Source: Tetrapyrgos nigripes
Taxonomy: Eukaryota > Basidiomycota > Agaricomycetes > Agaricales > Campanellaceae
DNA: 64,000 nt
Assembly (NCBI GenBank): GCA_013368315.1
Contig: JAACJM010000004.1
Span: forward strand, 930,001 to 994,000
Reading direction: 5' to 3'
Below the pieces are notes generated by a model. It had not been told where the DNA came from. It saw nothing but the letters and a program-made list of their open reading frames with translations, and made no database searches. Positions 1-11,710 of the stretch are shown here, in pieces (the first letter of the stretch is position 1; every line of letters starts with the position of its first letter). The translations under genes were made by a program, and so were the position numbers.

Positions 1-977
1 TATCCCTCTCTGAATCTTTTGGTTTCCGGCAGCTCAGACAAGATAGTGAGATTTTGGTACTCTTCCCAATACGGTATTGTTTGAATAAACCTAATCGATG
101 CTCTCTTCGTGTAGGGATCTTACTGATACGCTGGATGGTCAACCTCTCAAAAGTGCGGGGTCAATCTCATCTCATACGCGCCCGGTGGAGTGCCTAGGTG
201 GACGGGTTGGTGAAGATGGTTCTGTGGAATTGTGTACGGGGGATACGATGGGCATCATTAACCTCTGGACCCTCACGAAGGAGGACACCAGTCCGCCTAG
301 ATGGAAGAGTTCGTTGAAACAGCAGTTCAAGCATCATCGTACAAAGATAACAGAGCTGAAGTATGTGAGCGGTCAATTATGGACAGGTGCATGGAACTGT
401 GTTTTGTCTGGCTCTATTGTATTCTCATCTTTGGTATACAGCCTCTCTAGACGAAACCGTTCAAGTAGTGGACCTCTCTTCAGCAGAATCGGGCAACCCT
501 TCCACTCCTGCATCTATACAACACCCAACAGGCGTCCGCTGTATTTTGCCAATTGGTTTGACCGACTTGGCTGAACCCTATTTGATAACGGGCTCTAGTG
601 ACATCCTCCGAGTTTACGATGTGACCTCGCTCAAAGAACCAGAACTTATTAACGAGATTGATGCGCATTGGCACGATGTGACTGCTATACGTCTCTGGAT
701 CCGTAAAACGATGGCTGACGATGGTATAACACGCGTCGAACCATGGGTCATTAGCACCAGTCTGGATGGGACGATACGGAAATGGAAGCTTAGTGGTTAG
801 TTTTATCTTTGGTCTCAACTGGCGTAAACTCAATATGCAATGTTAGATTTGTTGACTCCCAAGCTGAAGGTTGCAGCAAATCCCAAGCAGCCCTCAGACC
901 CGAAAGATGGTCAAGAAGGATCCAACGCTTTGACTGCAGAAGAGGAAGCAGAGCTAGCAGAACTGATGGACGACTAG
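1..977 (+). CDS. WD40-repeat protein, C-terminal part (cut by left edge)
   Basis: Four exons can be read: about 1-56, 115-386, 442-795 and 847-977, with GT...AG introns of 51-58 bp. Joining the first two gives the WD-repeat ending IVRFWDLTDTLDG. Later blades end in TMGIINLWTL, SLDETVQVVDL, SSDILRVYDV and SLDGTIRKWKL, so at least five beta-propeller blades are present. The protein ends in an acidic tail, TAEEEAELAELMDD, after LLTPKLKVA. WD40 propellers are protein-interaction scaffolds. I do not recognise which one this is, and the start lies outside the window. The next gene is convergent, 198 bp away. The fold is certain; the specific role is unknown. Confidence 0.8.
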
Positions 978-1175
978 CTCCTGGATTTGATACTTCGATG
1001 GATGTTGAAATGATTGGCTCTGAGGCGAAGTTCATGACTCGCTTTCAAGCAATTTCCAGAGGTTTCGCTACGTGTACATGTATAGATGAATACAAGGATT
1101 ACATCCGACCCCTAGATATGATGCGACAAACGTAGATGGACGTGAAGAAGATAGAGTTGTTTCGTCTCAGTTTCG

Positions 1176-3186
1176 TCATAGCTTGGCTTTGGGCAATATG
1201 TAGCTGTTGGATCGTTGGATTGTCTTTGCAGCTGTTACGACCATCTCATCCACACTACAGAGAAAGAAATTGAGAAATAGCTGAGGGTACAAATGGGAGG
1301 AAACCTACATCTCCTTTGCTGGTTTGATATCCTGTCAGATTCACAGAAGACACATTCAGCCGACTGCGACGCAGGAGCATGTTTGAAAACTCACATTGAT
1401 AGATCCAGCGACTTTACCCATCAGCCCTGTAATGCAAAGAAGTGGGTGAATACAGCATCGTCTGTCAAGTAGGTGTATTCTTACAGGTCATTCCACTGAG
1501 GGACTTCTCAGGATGCTTTTCGAGCTCCACCTGTTTGCGTTCGTCAGAATACTTGGAATAGTAACATAATGGAACTACTGACATTATGTGGAATTTTGCC
1601 GCTTGCTAACAAGTTTTCCTTCTCTTGCACACGTTCTGTCTCCCTGGACCTTTGTCAAATTCTTGAACAGAACGATAGAGAATCAAACATACCAGGACAT
1701 GATATAAGGCGTCTTCCGAACACTCATTGGCCTGCCGGTGTAAATCGTTGTACGGATCGTATCGTCGTAGCTGGCAGTGAGGACCTGTTCCTTGTGCTTT
1801 TTGGGCGCACCTAGAAATTTCATCAAAATCAGCGCTGACAATCGTCTCTTTTGTGAAGCTTAGTCTACCTGCTTCCTCACTCGCTACAAAACGCGTCCCG
1901 ACCCAGACACCGCTTGCTCCGTATCTGACAGCGCTACAAGTCAGCCAACCTAGAACGAGGACCTAGAACATAACAAGAACCCACGTCAAAGCACTGGCAA
2001 GACCTCTTCCATCAGCTATACCTCCGGCAGCAACGACCAAGACTGGTTCGCCTGTCAAAGGACTCTTTGTATTCTTGCAAAGGTCCACGACCGCGGGAAT
2101 GAGGATAGAGAATGGGGTATCGCCTGTGTGGCCCCCTCCCTCACCTCCCTGAGCACAGATAATATCAACACCTACATAGCAACAAATTATCGTTAGTGGG
2201 TCTGCTAGAGTTAAGCGATGTCTTTAGTACCTTGGGCTAGTGCCTTTGCAACGTGCTAAAGTAGGACAGCGATCAGGTCGGGTGCGATTCGAGCCCGACG
2301 GGTGATGACATACCTTGGGATGTCCAATCATGCTAAGAGCAGAAATGGTCAGAACGCACACAAAAATAATACCAAGCACGCGCACTTACTTCATGACGAG
2401 AATACCAGCTCCGTGTAGTTTGTCAACAGCCCACTTCGGAGGAACACTGTGCATAACATCGGTTTAGGTAGCAGTTGGGTCAAAAGGGGTTAAACACTTA
2501 CCCCACGGCACAAACGAAGAGTTTCGCGCCACCCTGAATGATCACGTCCAAGAGCTCTGGCAGCTGACCGTCCGTGTAGTCAGCGTTGGTTTTCCGTGCA
2601 TTACCGCCGACTTGGGGAAGCAAGAGGTCGACACCGAAAGGCGCCTTCTTGTCTTCGAGATGGCTCTTGAGGTCTTCAATGGAACCCTTGAGAAATTTGG
2701 GACTTTGACGAACGCCTCCAATGACACCAATTCCTCCTGCAAGAATAGTTTGAACTCCAATGAGCTGCAAGTAGGTAACGCTGCTGGGGTTCATGGACCT
2801 CTGCGAGTAAACATCAGGTGGAAAAGATGAAGGATATATTCTTTCCGAGTCGCACAATGGACAAGCAGTAGATACTTTGGATATTTGCTGCATTGATACG
2901 TCAAAGAGGAATCCTTCATCATTTCCAGCCCATATTTCGCTTGCAAAGATCCTTGGCCCCAGCAGTGTAATAAGGCTGATTGTTCTTTACCAGAGTTTGT
3001 TACTGCGGCTGCAAGCTTGGGTCCCGCTGCGACGTTCATGCCTAGGTATATCCAAGAAGAGAATGAGCAGGTCGGGGGACATCTTCGATGATTATTCTAC
3101 TTAGACTTACCCGCAAGCATGACTGGGTGATTGATGCCAAAGAGCTTTGTGAGAGGAGTCTCGAAGACTTGAGGTGAAGAAGGCAT
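1176..3186 (-). CDS. FMN-dependent nitronate monooxygenase (2-nitropropane dioxygenase family)
   Basis: A highly split gene with about ten exons. The start at 3186 gives MPSSPQVFETPLTKLFGINH, then PVMLAG and MNVAAGPKLAAAVTNSG, the usual N-terminus of the family. GGIGVIGG follows after an intron, then FGVDLLLPQVGG, MIGHPK, HVAKALAQ, GVDIICAQGGEGGGHTGDTP (the GGHTG segment carries the family's catalytic His), VLVVAAGGIADGRG (FMN phosphate binding) and SGVWVGTRFVASEEAG. The C-terminus is assembled from short exons: TGRPMSVRKTPYI, KENLLASGKIPHN, KHPEKSLSGM, GLMGKVAGSIN and a last exon ending SYILPKAKL at 1176. Family enzymes oxidise nitronates such as propionate-3-nitronate and protect cells from nitro toxins. 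It is divergent from the haem lyase gene, 154 bp away. Confidence 0.88.
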
Positions 3187-3340
3187 GATGGGTGATGGGA
3201 AAGAGGAAGTGGACATCCGAGGACCCTTATAGGCAGCCGGCTATTGGGATTCGGACATGTACATGAGCCGGACCTTATGCGTGAGACCATTCATATTCAG
3301 CTGCCTGAGCCTCTGCTCCCGTCGTCGGGTCCCGACCACC

Positions 3341-4050
3341 ATGTCGGATAACAATTCCTGTCCCATTGATCACTCTTCAAATTCTTGTCCGGTCGACCAT
3401 TCCGCTCGTTCCTCCTGGACGTCTCTCTTCTCTTCTAACCCACATTCTTCTTCCGCAAACCTCTCTACTGAACGAGAAGTATCGACTATACCAAAGGCCT
3501 CCGATGGAAACTGGGTCTATCCTTCTGAAGCTCAGTTCTTCTCAGCAATGGCGCGTAAAAACCATAATCCACAAGCCGCGGATATGAAAACCATTGTACC
3601 AATACATAACGCCGTCAATGAACGTGCTTGGATAGAGATTCTCAAGTGGGAGGCAGGCAGAGGCGGTGAGGCATGTGGTGGTGTGAAGCTCGTCAATTTC
3701 AAGGGCAGGCCCAACGACAAAAGCCCTCGTGCAAGATGGAAAATGCTTCTTGGGTGCGTCGTATCAACGTGTATTTGTTATACCTCCTTTTCATGTGCCG
3801 CAGTTACGCTGCACCGTTTGATAGGCATGATTGGGTCGTAGACCGATGCGGAACGCAGACACGATATGTCATCGACTTTTACACGGGACGAAGTGATCCT
3901 ACAACTAACCGGCCGTCTTTCTATTTGGATGTGCGGCCTGCTTTAGACAATTGGGAAAGTGCCAGAATGAGGAGTGGGCGCTTTTTTGAGACGTGGTTCG
4001 GGTCCTTTACTTCCGGTTCCAGTTCGAGTCCCGCTAAAGAGGCTTCATGA
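3341..4050 (+). CDS. CYC3: Cytochrome c heme lyase (holocytochrome c synthase)
   Basis: Two exons, 3341-3753 and 3804-4050, separated by a 50-bp intron. The protein is about 219 residues, in the normal range for the family. Two CP-x-x-H haem regulatory motifs sit at the N-terminus (CPIDH at residues 7-11, CPVDH at 16-20). Further hallmarks are [46 protein letters not shown], and after the intron [13 protein letters not shown] and YVIDFYTG. The enzyme attaches haem covalently to apocytochrome c in the mitochondrial intermembrane space. Known fungal members lack a cleavable presequence, which fits this N-terminus. I cannot tell whether it serves cytochrome c, c1 or both. Confidence 0.94.
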
Positions 4051-4109
4051 CGTGTGCTGGCTCGATTACAGTAGAAAAACTATAGTATACCCGCGTAATA
4101 CACTCTACT

Positions 4110-5568
4110 CTATCGCTTGCCTTTTATTCTGACCTTCTTGGTCGGTCTTTGAAGTTGCTGCTCATCTTCGCTGCTTTCGTCTGCTTCTTCATCCTCGCTA
4201 TCTTCACCTTCCGAGATTTCCTCTTCCTCGTCCCACACACTTTCCTCATCACCTTCGCGATCGCTACCAAAGTCTTCATCTTCATCCAGATCCTCGTCTT
4301 CATCCTCATCATCTTCAGTAGCCTTCTTACCCTTCCCTTTTTCTTTCTCTGCTTTTTTGCGAGCGACGTTGCGTTCCTGCTCTTCTCGACGTTGCTTCCG
4401 CAATTTTTCCTTTGCAGCATGCGCAGCTTTCTGCTCTGCGACTTCTTTTTTGGATTTCCGTACTGATAACAAAATGTGAGCATAGATGAAACAGGGCAAA
4501 GACCACCACGTACTAAATTCATGATACATCACAGCGCCTTCCTTTCCAGGGACGCCTTCGGTTATTTTGACCAATTTTAGCTCCATCCTAGGCCCAACCT
4601 CATCTAGCCTTACAGCTCTTCGCTGACCCTTCTTATTATTTCTCCCAACATAATCATCTGCAAGGTTGACAGCATCACCATCATCACCCGCAACACTTTC
4701 TGCAGAGGAAGCACTCTCATATCCGTCAGGTCCTGGTTCTCCTCGCTTTCGAAGGACGAAATCGGCAACGTCCTTTTCGTTTCCGAGGTCCAATACATGA
4801 CTCGGAGCTCCTTTAGAGGAAACGCCTTCCAAGACGCGGCGCACGCGTTTAGAGACACCATAGGGTTTCACGGTGATGATATAATGCCGAAAGTCGATTG
4901 TACCACGTTCAGGGTTATAGGCTACTAGGACGACTCGTCTTGCAGCAGAGAGTGTAAGGTTTTGGGGTGAAAGGGATGGGAATAGAGATTGGAACGCCTT
5001 CATAACGAGCGGGAGGTGCGGAGGGGTATCCGGACCGGGTGTTGGAAAGGATGCAAGTACAAGCTGTCGATATTTCGTTAAGAATTGTTTGAACGACATA
5101 AAATGAGAACGCACCAATGGAGGAGTTAGATACTCCATACCAATGCTCCTTGCTTTTTTCGTGGTGTTCAATAGGTCCTTCATGAGACTATATCGTTCTA
5201 TTCGGAAACTGAGGGTTGGACCGTTTGATAAACGGACCATGCGAAATGAAGGAGCAACATCTGTTAATGTAAACGCGAGCAAGTGTGTTACTTGCAACGC
5301 AGGTGCCATGACAAGATAATCCTTGAGTTTGTTTCTATTTCGTTCCTTTTGCATGTCAACTGGATATTTTACTACGAGTGCAGCAGGAACACACCTTTAA
5401 ACGACTTGCTGTATTGGGTTCCATGACTTTTCGCATGTCTCGTACAAGCTGGGTTATTGAATGTCCGACTTGGCCATGTTTGATTATGAAGGATTTGGGA
5501 GCTGATGATTGAGAGACATCCTTTGAGGTCGCTTTAAGATGAGTCTTATTTTTCCGTCTGCGAGCCAT
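4110..5568 (-). CDS. SSF1: Ribosome biogenesis protein SSF1/PPAN, Brix domain
   Basis: Three exons. Start at 5568: MARRRKNKTHLKATSKD, then PKSFIIKHGQVGHSITQLV and RDMRKVMEPNTASRLK. After the first intron (GTGTGT...AAAAG) come ERNRNKLKDYLVMAPALQVT, the Brix-domain core with LSNGPTLSFRIERYSL, and FRHYIITVKPYGVSKRVRR; together these identify the Peter Pan/SSF1 group. A second intron near 4463-4517 precedes KSKKEVAEQKAAHAAKEKLR. The tail from about 4110 to 4350 is strongly acidic (runs of D/E) and ends in basic KKVRIKGKR, a likely nucleolar or nuclear signal. SSF1 binds pre-60S particles and is needed for 27S pre-rRNA processing in the nucleolus. It is divergent from the kinase gene, 199 bp away. 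Confidence 0.93.
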
Positions 5569-5767
5569 GGAGGAGAGAGTCCAAAAATTTGCCACTTCTC
5601 AGGAGAGGTGTTTGTTGCCAAGGTGGCTGCCAAACACAGACATGAATGGCGTCTCAGTACTCCTTGCTGTGTTCCCCGAGCTTGATGCTCGCTAGGTCCT
5701 CAACGTCTCCCAATTCTCCCTCTCCCTCTCCCTCCTCCTCCTCCCAATTTCTCTCCCAATTTTTCAT
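5569..5767. promoter_or_regulatory. Bidirectional promoter between SSF1 and Ste20-like kinase
   Basis: The two start codons are 199 bp apart and face away from each other. The kinase side (about 5705-5767) is an almost pure pyrimidine tract on the + strand, ending right at the ATG. CT-rich tracts just upstream of the start are common core-promoter elements in filamentous fungi. No TATA box is visible. Confidence 0.5.
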
Positions 5768-8728
5768 ATGGCCAACCCTTCAGTCTCTGTCCACCAACTG
5801 TACAAACGTTTAGAAACCGTCGGCAAAGGTGCCTACGGATCAGTCTCTAAAGGTGTTGATCTCCGGGATGGGTCCGTCGTTGCTCTCAAGATTATAAATC
5901 TCGACACCGCCGATGACGACGTTGGTGATATCCAGAGAGAAGTCGCTCTCCTCACCCAACTCCGGGATGCACCGAATATCACAGAGTACTATGGATGCTA
6001 CATGGACGGCCCTCGAGTTTGGATTGTGATGGAATTTGCTCAGGGAGGGAGCGTGCTGGCGCTGATGAAGGCTTCAAAGGATGGATGTTTGGAGGAGAAA
6101 TATATCTCTGTCATCATTCGCGAGGTGCTCATTTCGTTGAGCTACCTACACAAAGTCCCTGTCATTCATCGAGACATGAAAGCGGCTAATGTCCTCGTCA
6201 CGGAAACGGGCAAGGTTATGATATGCGATTTTGGGGTTTCTGCTTTGCTGTCTACGACTTCAAGTAAAAGGAATACTCTGACTGGGACACCGTATTGGAT
6301 GGCGCCGGAGGTGGTTCAAGCAGTACCTGCGTATGATACCAAGGCAGATATTTGGAGTTTGGGCATCATGATCTATGAAATGGTCAAAGGTGGTCCACCA
6401 CATTCACATCTGGACAAGTTCAAAGTGATGGATCTCATTCCGAGGGCAAAGCCTCCTCGTTTAATGGAAAATGAGGCAGGGAAAGATATGAGGGATTTCA
6501 TGGCACTATGTTTGAAAGAGTCACCGACCGAGGTGTGTTTTCTAATGGCTGTTTAGGAAGTAGCTGCTGACGTTTAGCAGCGTCTACCTGCTGATGAATT
6601 GCTCAAAAGTAAATGGATGAAATCTGTGGCAAAAGTACCAGTTTCTTTGTTGCAAGAACCGGTCCGTCGACTGCAGCAGGCCGGTCCCAGAGAAAGTCTA
6701 GCTGGTCCCCTAGATTGGGAAATGGAAGAGTAAGTGGGTTTAATCTCGTTAGGAACAATATGCTGAGCAGTTGTACACAGATTGAATCCAGCCTTTGAGG
6801 ATGACAATTTATGGGAGTTCGACACCGTACGAGGGCGATCCAGACTGAGCCAGCTTACTGGGGACGGTTATACGGAACAGGGTTTGCGTGATAATTCTCT
6901 TCAAGCGCAAGCAACCATTCGAGCAGCACCCTCGACGCCACTTCCTTCCTCTCTTCGTGGTCTCTTTGGAGATGATGACTCCCAAAACACCTTTCACCCG
7001 CCTGCTTTTCCTTTTTCAATACCAAATACACCCAGTCTTCCCGACTCCTCGACAATCTCTCCTACAGGCGCTGACAAGGCCACTAAAAAGCCACAGCCAC
7101 CGGATGAGGAAGAGTTTACAAAAACATCGACTTTTGTGTTCCCTCGTCGAGCACGCCCACGGCCGAATCTTTCGACCAGTGTGTCCGACAAGGAACCTAG
7201 TCCCTCATCTCCTACTGAGTCCACGGATAGAAAGGTTGAGGACATATCCCCAGCATCGGACCAAAGCGATGAGACACCAGTACAAAGCTTAGCTAATATC
7301 CGCGACGGTCACTCTGCACGAGACCCCTCAATAGTGTCCAGTAACGGAACTGCTGAGATTAGCAGTCATCAGGAATCTCCTGCATGGATGACCATGTCAA
7401 CACCAGAAATACCGCCTCCATCATCATTCACACGTGCAATTACTCGAAAACGGTCACAAAGTAATGTCGACGATTCAAGCCCCCCGGATCACACTGCGAA
7501 AAGCAGTCTGGCTTCCAGGCGCGATTTCCATATGAACCTCACATCTGATCATGGGTTCCAGTTTCCACCACCCTTATCTTCATCCTCAGCGACTTTAGGG
7601 GCAACTCAACCTCTGCAGTTATCAAAGCCTCGGATCTCGCCGTCACCCAGTCCAATTCACACCTCTTCACAATCCAGTCAGCGTTCTCCTTCACCTTCTA
7701 ATCACCAATCTACATATTCATTAGATACCCCCTCATCAACTCGACGCTTCATATCGACATCGTCCGCACCGAAATCTCCTCAGATTACTCGAACGCGTTC
7801 GGCAACAGCCATCCCTCCTGAAGCCAAGACGTCGCCTTACCCTTCACCTTTCCCAACCCCAGTGATGCCCTATAGCAATGCGTCACCACGGGATGACTTG
7901 CTTCTTCCTCCGGTAAAGCCTTTTGCCGAGCCTCTTGGGAGAAGAACAAGGAGTGGGAGTGGGAGCGATGCCAGTATTCACGGAAAGAATCTGAACTTGG
8001 GAACACCGGGTCTCAAGGATGTTCTGAAGGTAGGTTCAACAATTTCTTCGGAAATTCAATGTTGACAGTAAATATCTGCCATTGCATAGATACCGTCTTT
8101 GTCGTCAGAACACCACTTGGGCATAAACGATTTACTACCGCCTTCCCCATCAGCGATGGTCAATCCCCGTCTATTTTCTCCGACACCCAGTCACTTGAAT
8201 CCAACATTTGTTTCCTCAACACCAACCACTGCTCACTCTGCTGGACCATCTTTTGGGTTTTCGATACCTCGGACGAGTTCACCTTCACCTTTCGATCATA
8301 TACGTTCTGCACCTGTCGACGGTCCTTCCTCTATTTCCTCATCTCATCAAACCAAAATCTCCCACAAGCCCTCGACATCCCTTGCGTCAATATCATCATC
8401 AACATCCTCTTCAACATTACCTGCAATGAGGCCACTAGATTACTCTGCATTGGTCTCAGCAGACGTTACAAATGCAGAGTTGGCCAGGACGATCGATGAT
8501 CTGGCAAAGTGTCTCTCGGTTGTCGAGGCTGGGTTGACTGGGATGTTGGATACGATTTTTGTCAGGGATGCGATTGAGGAGGAACAGGAAGAGACACTGT
8601 ATGATGAAGACGGATTTGGTGATGATTCGCAAATTTTATCGGATTCTACGGAATCGTATTTTCCGACACCGAATACGACGTTGGTAAATGGGCATGGAGG
8701 AGAGTATTCTATGCTGGTCAATGCATGA
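5768..8728 (+). CDS. Ste20-family serine/threonine kinase, GCK type
   Basis: Four exons: 5768-6530, about 6581-6730, about 6781-8030 and 8090-8728. The kinase domain spans residues 11 to about 275. It has the P-loop GKGAYGSV (19-26), the ATP-binding Lys in VVALKI (41), the catalytic loop HRDMKAANVL (135-144), DFG (155-157) and the Ste20 signature TLTGTPYWMAPE (171-182). The kinase domain is N-terminal, as in germinal-centre kinases (Kic1/Nak1/Sps1, MST3/4). The long middle region is rich in Ser/Pro and SP/TP sites and probably disordered. The last exon ends with a short conserved-looking helical segment, TNAELARTIDDLAKCLSVVE, followed by an acidic stretch. Fungal relatives act in polarity, septation and the RAM/SIN-type pathways. 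Family is certain, orthology is not. Confidence 0.9.
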
Positions 8729-9299
8729 TAGGTACGAGCTTAGAGAGCTTTTACCTGGACATTGGGAATGGGACGGGCTACATAGGTTTGGGTCGACTGC
8801 CTTGTGTTGGAGATCTGGACCTTTCTGTGGGTGGTTTATTTTTATCCTCTGCTTTCATCATTCTGCCACTATCCTACATATATACAAGCCTGTACAGGCA
8901 CACACTCATCCGTACCTATATCGACACGCATCCCGCTAGCATTTGTACTTTACTCTACATATAGCATTGCATCCATTGACCTATGTTACTGTCACCTGTC
9001 AAGTGTACTGTGTGGGCCAGAAAAGGAAATTGACTGTTGTGTCGACGTTGCCGTTCTCACGTGTGTTGTGGGGCAACACCCAGAAAAATACATCACTCAA
9101 CCTCTTTCTTGACCATCACCCTTCCCTCTACGAGTCTGAACGGCGCTCCCTGAGCTGTGCTCGTAAAATTCCAGAGTAAGTCACGGAGGTGCCGACGAGT
9201 CAGGAGGATTACCACTGACCCATGTGTTAGGATAAAGCCAAGGGCTTTTAGCGCCGTCTAGTTTCACTCTTTCCCTCTCTCCACGACCTGCTGCCAGCA
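8729..9299. other. Intergenic, tandemly oriented genes
   Basis: 3' flank of the kinase and promoter of the next gene. Only shadow reading frames without start or domain support are present. The last 60 bp before 9300 are CT-rich, as in other promoters here. Confidence 0.5.
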
Positions 9300-11648
9300 A
9301 TGGCTAGCTACAGCTCTATCAACGAACGTAACTCCCCATATGTCAATGCGTCACACAGCGAATCCGCTGGCTACATTGCCCCAGCCTCAGGCTCTAAACG
9401 AGGCGTCAGTCCATGGATCAAATTTGGGATTCCAGTCGGGGTGGTGGTGATTTTAGCCGCCGTCCTCGGTGGTGTTCTAGGCAGCAGGGCTTCTAAAGAT
9501 TCTGATGACAACAACGTTGCCGCTGCCGCCGCCTCAGCCAGTGGCGAAGCAGCTGCGAGCAGCGCCGCCAGTGCAGCTCAAGAATTGGGTCGCTTCGCGA
9601 CGGCAACCAACTCTGAATACATGGTCCCTGTTTACCCATCCTTCACATCCAACCCAGCGTTTGCTGCACCGACATTCGTTTCAGAAACCAACAACGCCAA
9701 AGCCTGGCCTGAAGATCCATTCCAACCACAGAACCCCTCACCTACTAATCTTCGTACCGATAGACCTCGTCTCATCGCTCCTGCATACAAATGGGCTGCC
9801 CTTCCTTCATTGATTCCCAACGATCCCTACCTCAAAGGCTGGAACGACACCATTTTTGGCAACGCTACACAGTACATGTCACTGCCTCCGGTGGTCTATC
9901 ACATGGACGGTAGCAGCGGCATTCTAGACAACTCTCGAGAGATCAAAATGCGCATCAAGGCATTTGCCTATGTGTACCGAATGACCAATGACTCTCAGTG
10001 GGTTCAGCGTGCTTGGGAGGAGGTTTCCAACGCTTTCTCTGACAGTTTTGGTCCTTCCGACGACAAATGGAATTCGATGCATTTCCTTGATACAGCCGAG
10101 ATGAGTGCCGCCATGGGTATTGCCTATGACTGGCTCTACGATCAGTGGTCGCCGGATCAGCGTTCGCAGATCTTGGATGCCCTGAACAAATATGGTCTCA
10201 ACTTTGGTGCACGAGCTTACACCGATCCCACTGCCGCTAGCTATGCCTGGTGGTCAAACAAGGGTACCGATGGCAACTGGAACTGTGTTTGCAATGGCGG
10301 TCTCACCCTTGCCGCTCTGGCCGTTCTCGGTGATGATCAGTCCGGCAATGCCCAGACCATTCTAGAGAACGCCATTGACAACGCTAACCAAAACTGTGCA
10401 CAAGCTGTCTCTGATGACGGTACATGGGCGGAGACTGCCAACTATTGGTATTTCGGTACCACAGGTCATGCAGAGATGGCTTCCTCCCTCTTGACCGCTG
10501 CCGGTTCCCACTTTGGTCTCCTCGACTCCAACCCCAACTTCGCCAAAACCGGCGATTACCACATGTACGTTTACGGTCCGACTTCGCTGTTCAACTATGG
10601 AGATCATGGTCCCAACAAATTCTCGACGACCGCCAATTCCATGATCTTTTATGGTGATCACTACGAGCGTGCCCAATACATCCTCTTCCAGCGTGAGCAA
10701 GCCGACGCTGCAGAGCCTTGGAGCATGTTCTGGTACAATTCATTGGTATCCGGTGCTTTCTGGGACGGAACTCCTCTTGACCATTCCTTTGACAACGCCC
10801 TCGATCAGTGGGTCAGTATGAGGGGTTCCTGGACAGACGGTAATACCATGTTCGTCGCCATGAAGGCTGGTCAAAACCAAGGACACCAGACCCACAATGA
10901 TTTGGACGTCGGTGACTTTGTGTTGGATGCCATGGGCACTCGATGGGCTGGAGAATTGGGATCCGGAGACTACCTCTCTCCTGACTACTTCACTAGCCAG
11001 GATCAGGACGCAGTCAGATGGCAATACTACCGCAAGATGACTGAGGGTCAGAACACGATCTTGGTGGATAAGTCCAACCAATTGGTGACTGCATCACCTC
11101 GTATCATAAAGTCTGAATCCAGCGGCACTGAGCAAGGATCAGGAACTGTCTTCTCCGTCGACAAGGACAGCACTGCATACTGGGTCACCGACATGTCATC
11201 GGCATACAACTCGAGCACGGCCAGCTCTGTCCTCCGTGGTGTCAGATTCCTTAACGGAAGGAAGCAAGTTCTGATTCAGAGCGAAGTCACCAGCTCTGCG
11301 ACATGGCAATGGAGGATGCACACCAATGCTTCCGTCACTCCTTCTGGGACATCCGCTACCCTCGCGCTCGATGGTAAAACCATGAAACTCGATATCCTTA
11401 ACGCTCCTTCTGGAGTGAGCTTCACCACTTCCAACGCCACGAGGTTTGACACGGACGTGAAACCACCTGCTCCTGATCAGGAAAACCCCGGAGTGACGGT
11501 TGTCATCATCGAAGTCCAAAGTTCATCGGATATGCAAAACTTGCAGGTGCTTTTCAGCCCACAATGGAATGATGGGACTTCGTTGGTTAGCCCCGGGGAT
11601 GTGAAGAATGTGGCGTTGAATGATTGGAGTTTGACGAGCCACAACTAA
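9300..11648 (+). CDS. Membrane-anchored heparinase II/III-like (alpha/alpha-toroid lyase) protein
   Basis: One uninterrupted exon encodes 782 residues, which is unusual in this intron-rich window. A basic GSKRG stretch precedes a single hydrophobic segment at about residues 40-61 (FGIPVGVVVILAAVLGGVLG), with no signal-peptidase context. This predicts a type II membrane protein with the catalytic part outside. An Ala/Ser-rich linker (about 72-95) follows. The toroid region contains IAYDWLYDQWSPDQR, NWNCVCNGGLTLAALAVLGD and DDGTWAETANYWYFGTTGHA. The beta-sheet part has QGHQTHNDLDVGDFVLDAMG, where the His/Asp-rich motif matches the heparinase II/III-like domain, followed by WAGELGSGDYLSPDYF. Several N-x-S/T sites are present. 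The family cleaves uronic-acid polysaccharides by beta-elimination; the substrate here is unknown, and cell-wall glucuronan-type polymers are only a guess. Confidence 0.82.
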   Translation: MASYSSINERNSPYVNASHSESAGYIAPASGSKRGVSPWIKFGIPVGVVVILAAVLGGVLGSRASKDSDDNNVAAAAASASGEAAASSAASAAQELGRFATATNSEYMVPVYPSFTSNPAFAAPTFVSETNNAKAWPEDPFQPQNPSPTNLRTDRPRLIAPAYKWAALPSLIPNDPYLKGWNDTIFGNATQYMSLPPVVYHMDGSSGILDNSREIKMRIKAFAYVYRMTNDSQWVQRAWEEVSNAFSDSFGPSDDKWNSMHFLDTAEMSAAMGIAYDWLYDQWSPDQRSQILDALNKYGLNFGARAYTDPTAASYAWWSNKGTDGNWNCVCNGGLTLAALAVLGDDQSGNAQTILENAIDNANQNCAQAVSDDGTWAETANYWYFGTTGHAEMASSLLTAAGSHFGLLDSNPNFAKTGDYHMYVYGPTSLFNYGDHGPNKFSTTANSMIFYGDHYERAQYILFQREQADAAEPWSMFWYNSLVSGAFWDGTPLDHSFDNALDQWVSMRGSWTDGNTMFVAMKAGQNQGHQTHNDLDVGDFVLDAMGTRWAGELGSGDYLSPDYFTSQDQDAVRWQYYRKMTEGQNTILVDKSNQLVTASPRIIKSESSGTEQGSGTVFSVDKDSTAYWVTDMSSAYNSSTASSVLRGVRFLNGRKQVLIQSEVTSSATWQWRMHTNASVTPSGTSATLALDGKTMKLDILNAPSGVSFTTSNATRFDTDVKPPAPDQENPGVTVVIIEVQSSSDMQNLQVLFSPQWNDGTSLVSPGDVKNVALNDWSLTSHN

Positions 11649-11710
11649 ATTTGCCTTGAACGTTGAACGTTGGGTTGTTGGATATACATACATCTATGGA
11701 CTGTTCCAAG

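Noticed and set aside
2280..2310. tRNA-like GCGATTCGAGCCC segment
   Set aside because: It lies in an intron of the nitronate monooxygenase gene, and no acceptor or anticodon stems can be folded around it.
10362..11519. Several 80-110 codon frames antisense to the lyase gene
   Set aside because: They are shadows of a strongly biased coding exon; none has a recognisable domain.
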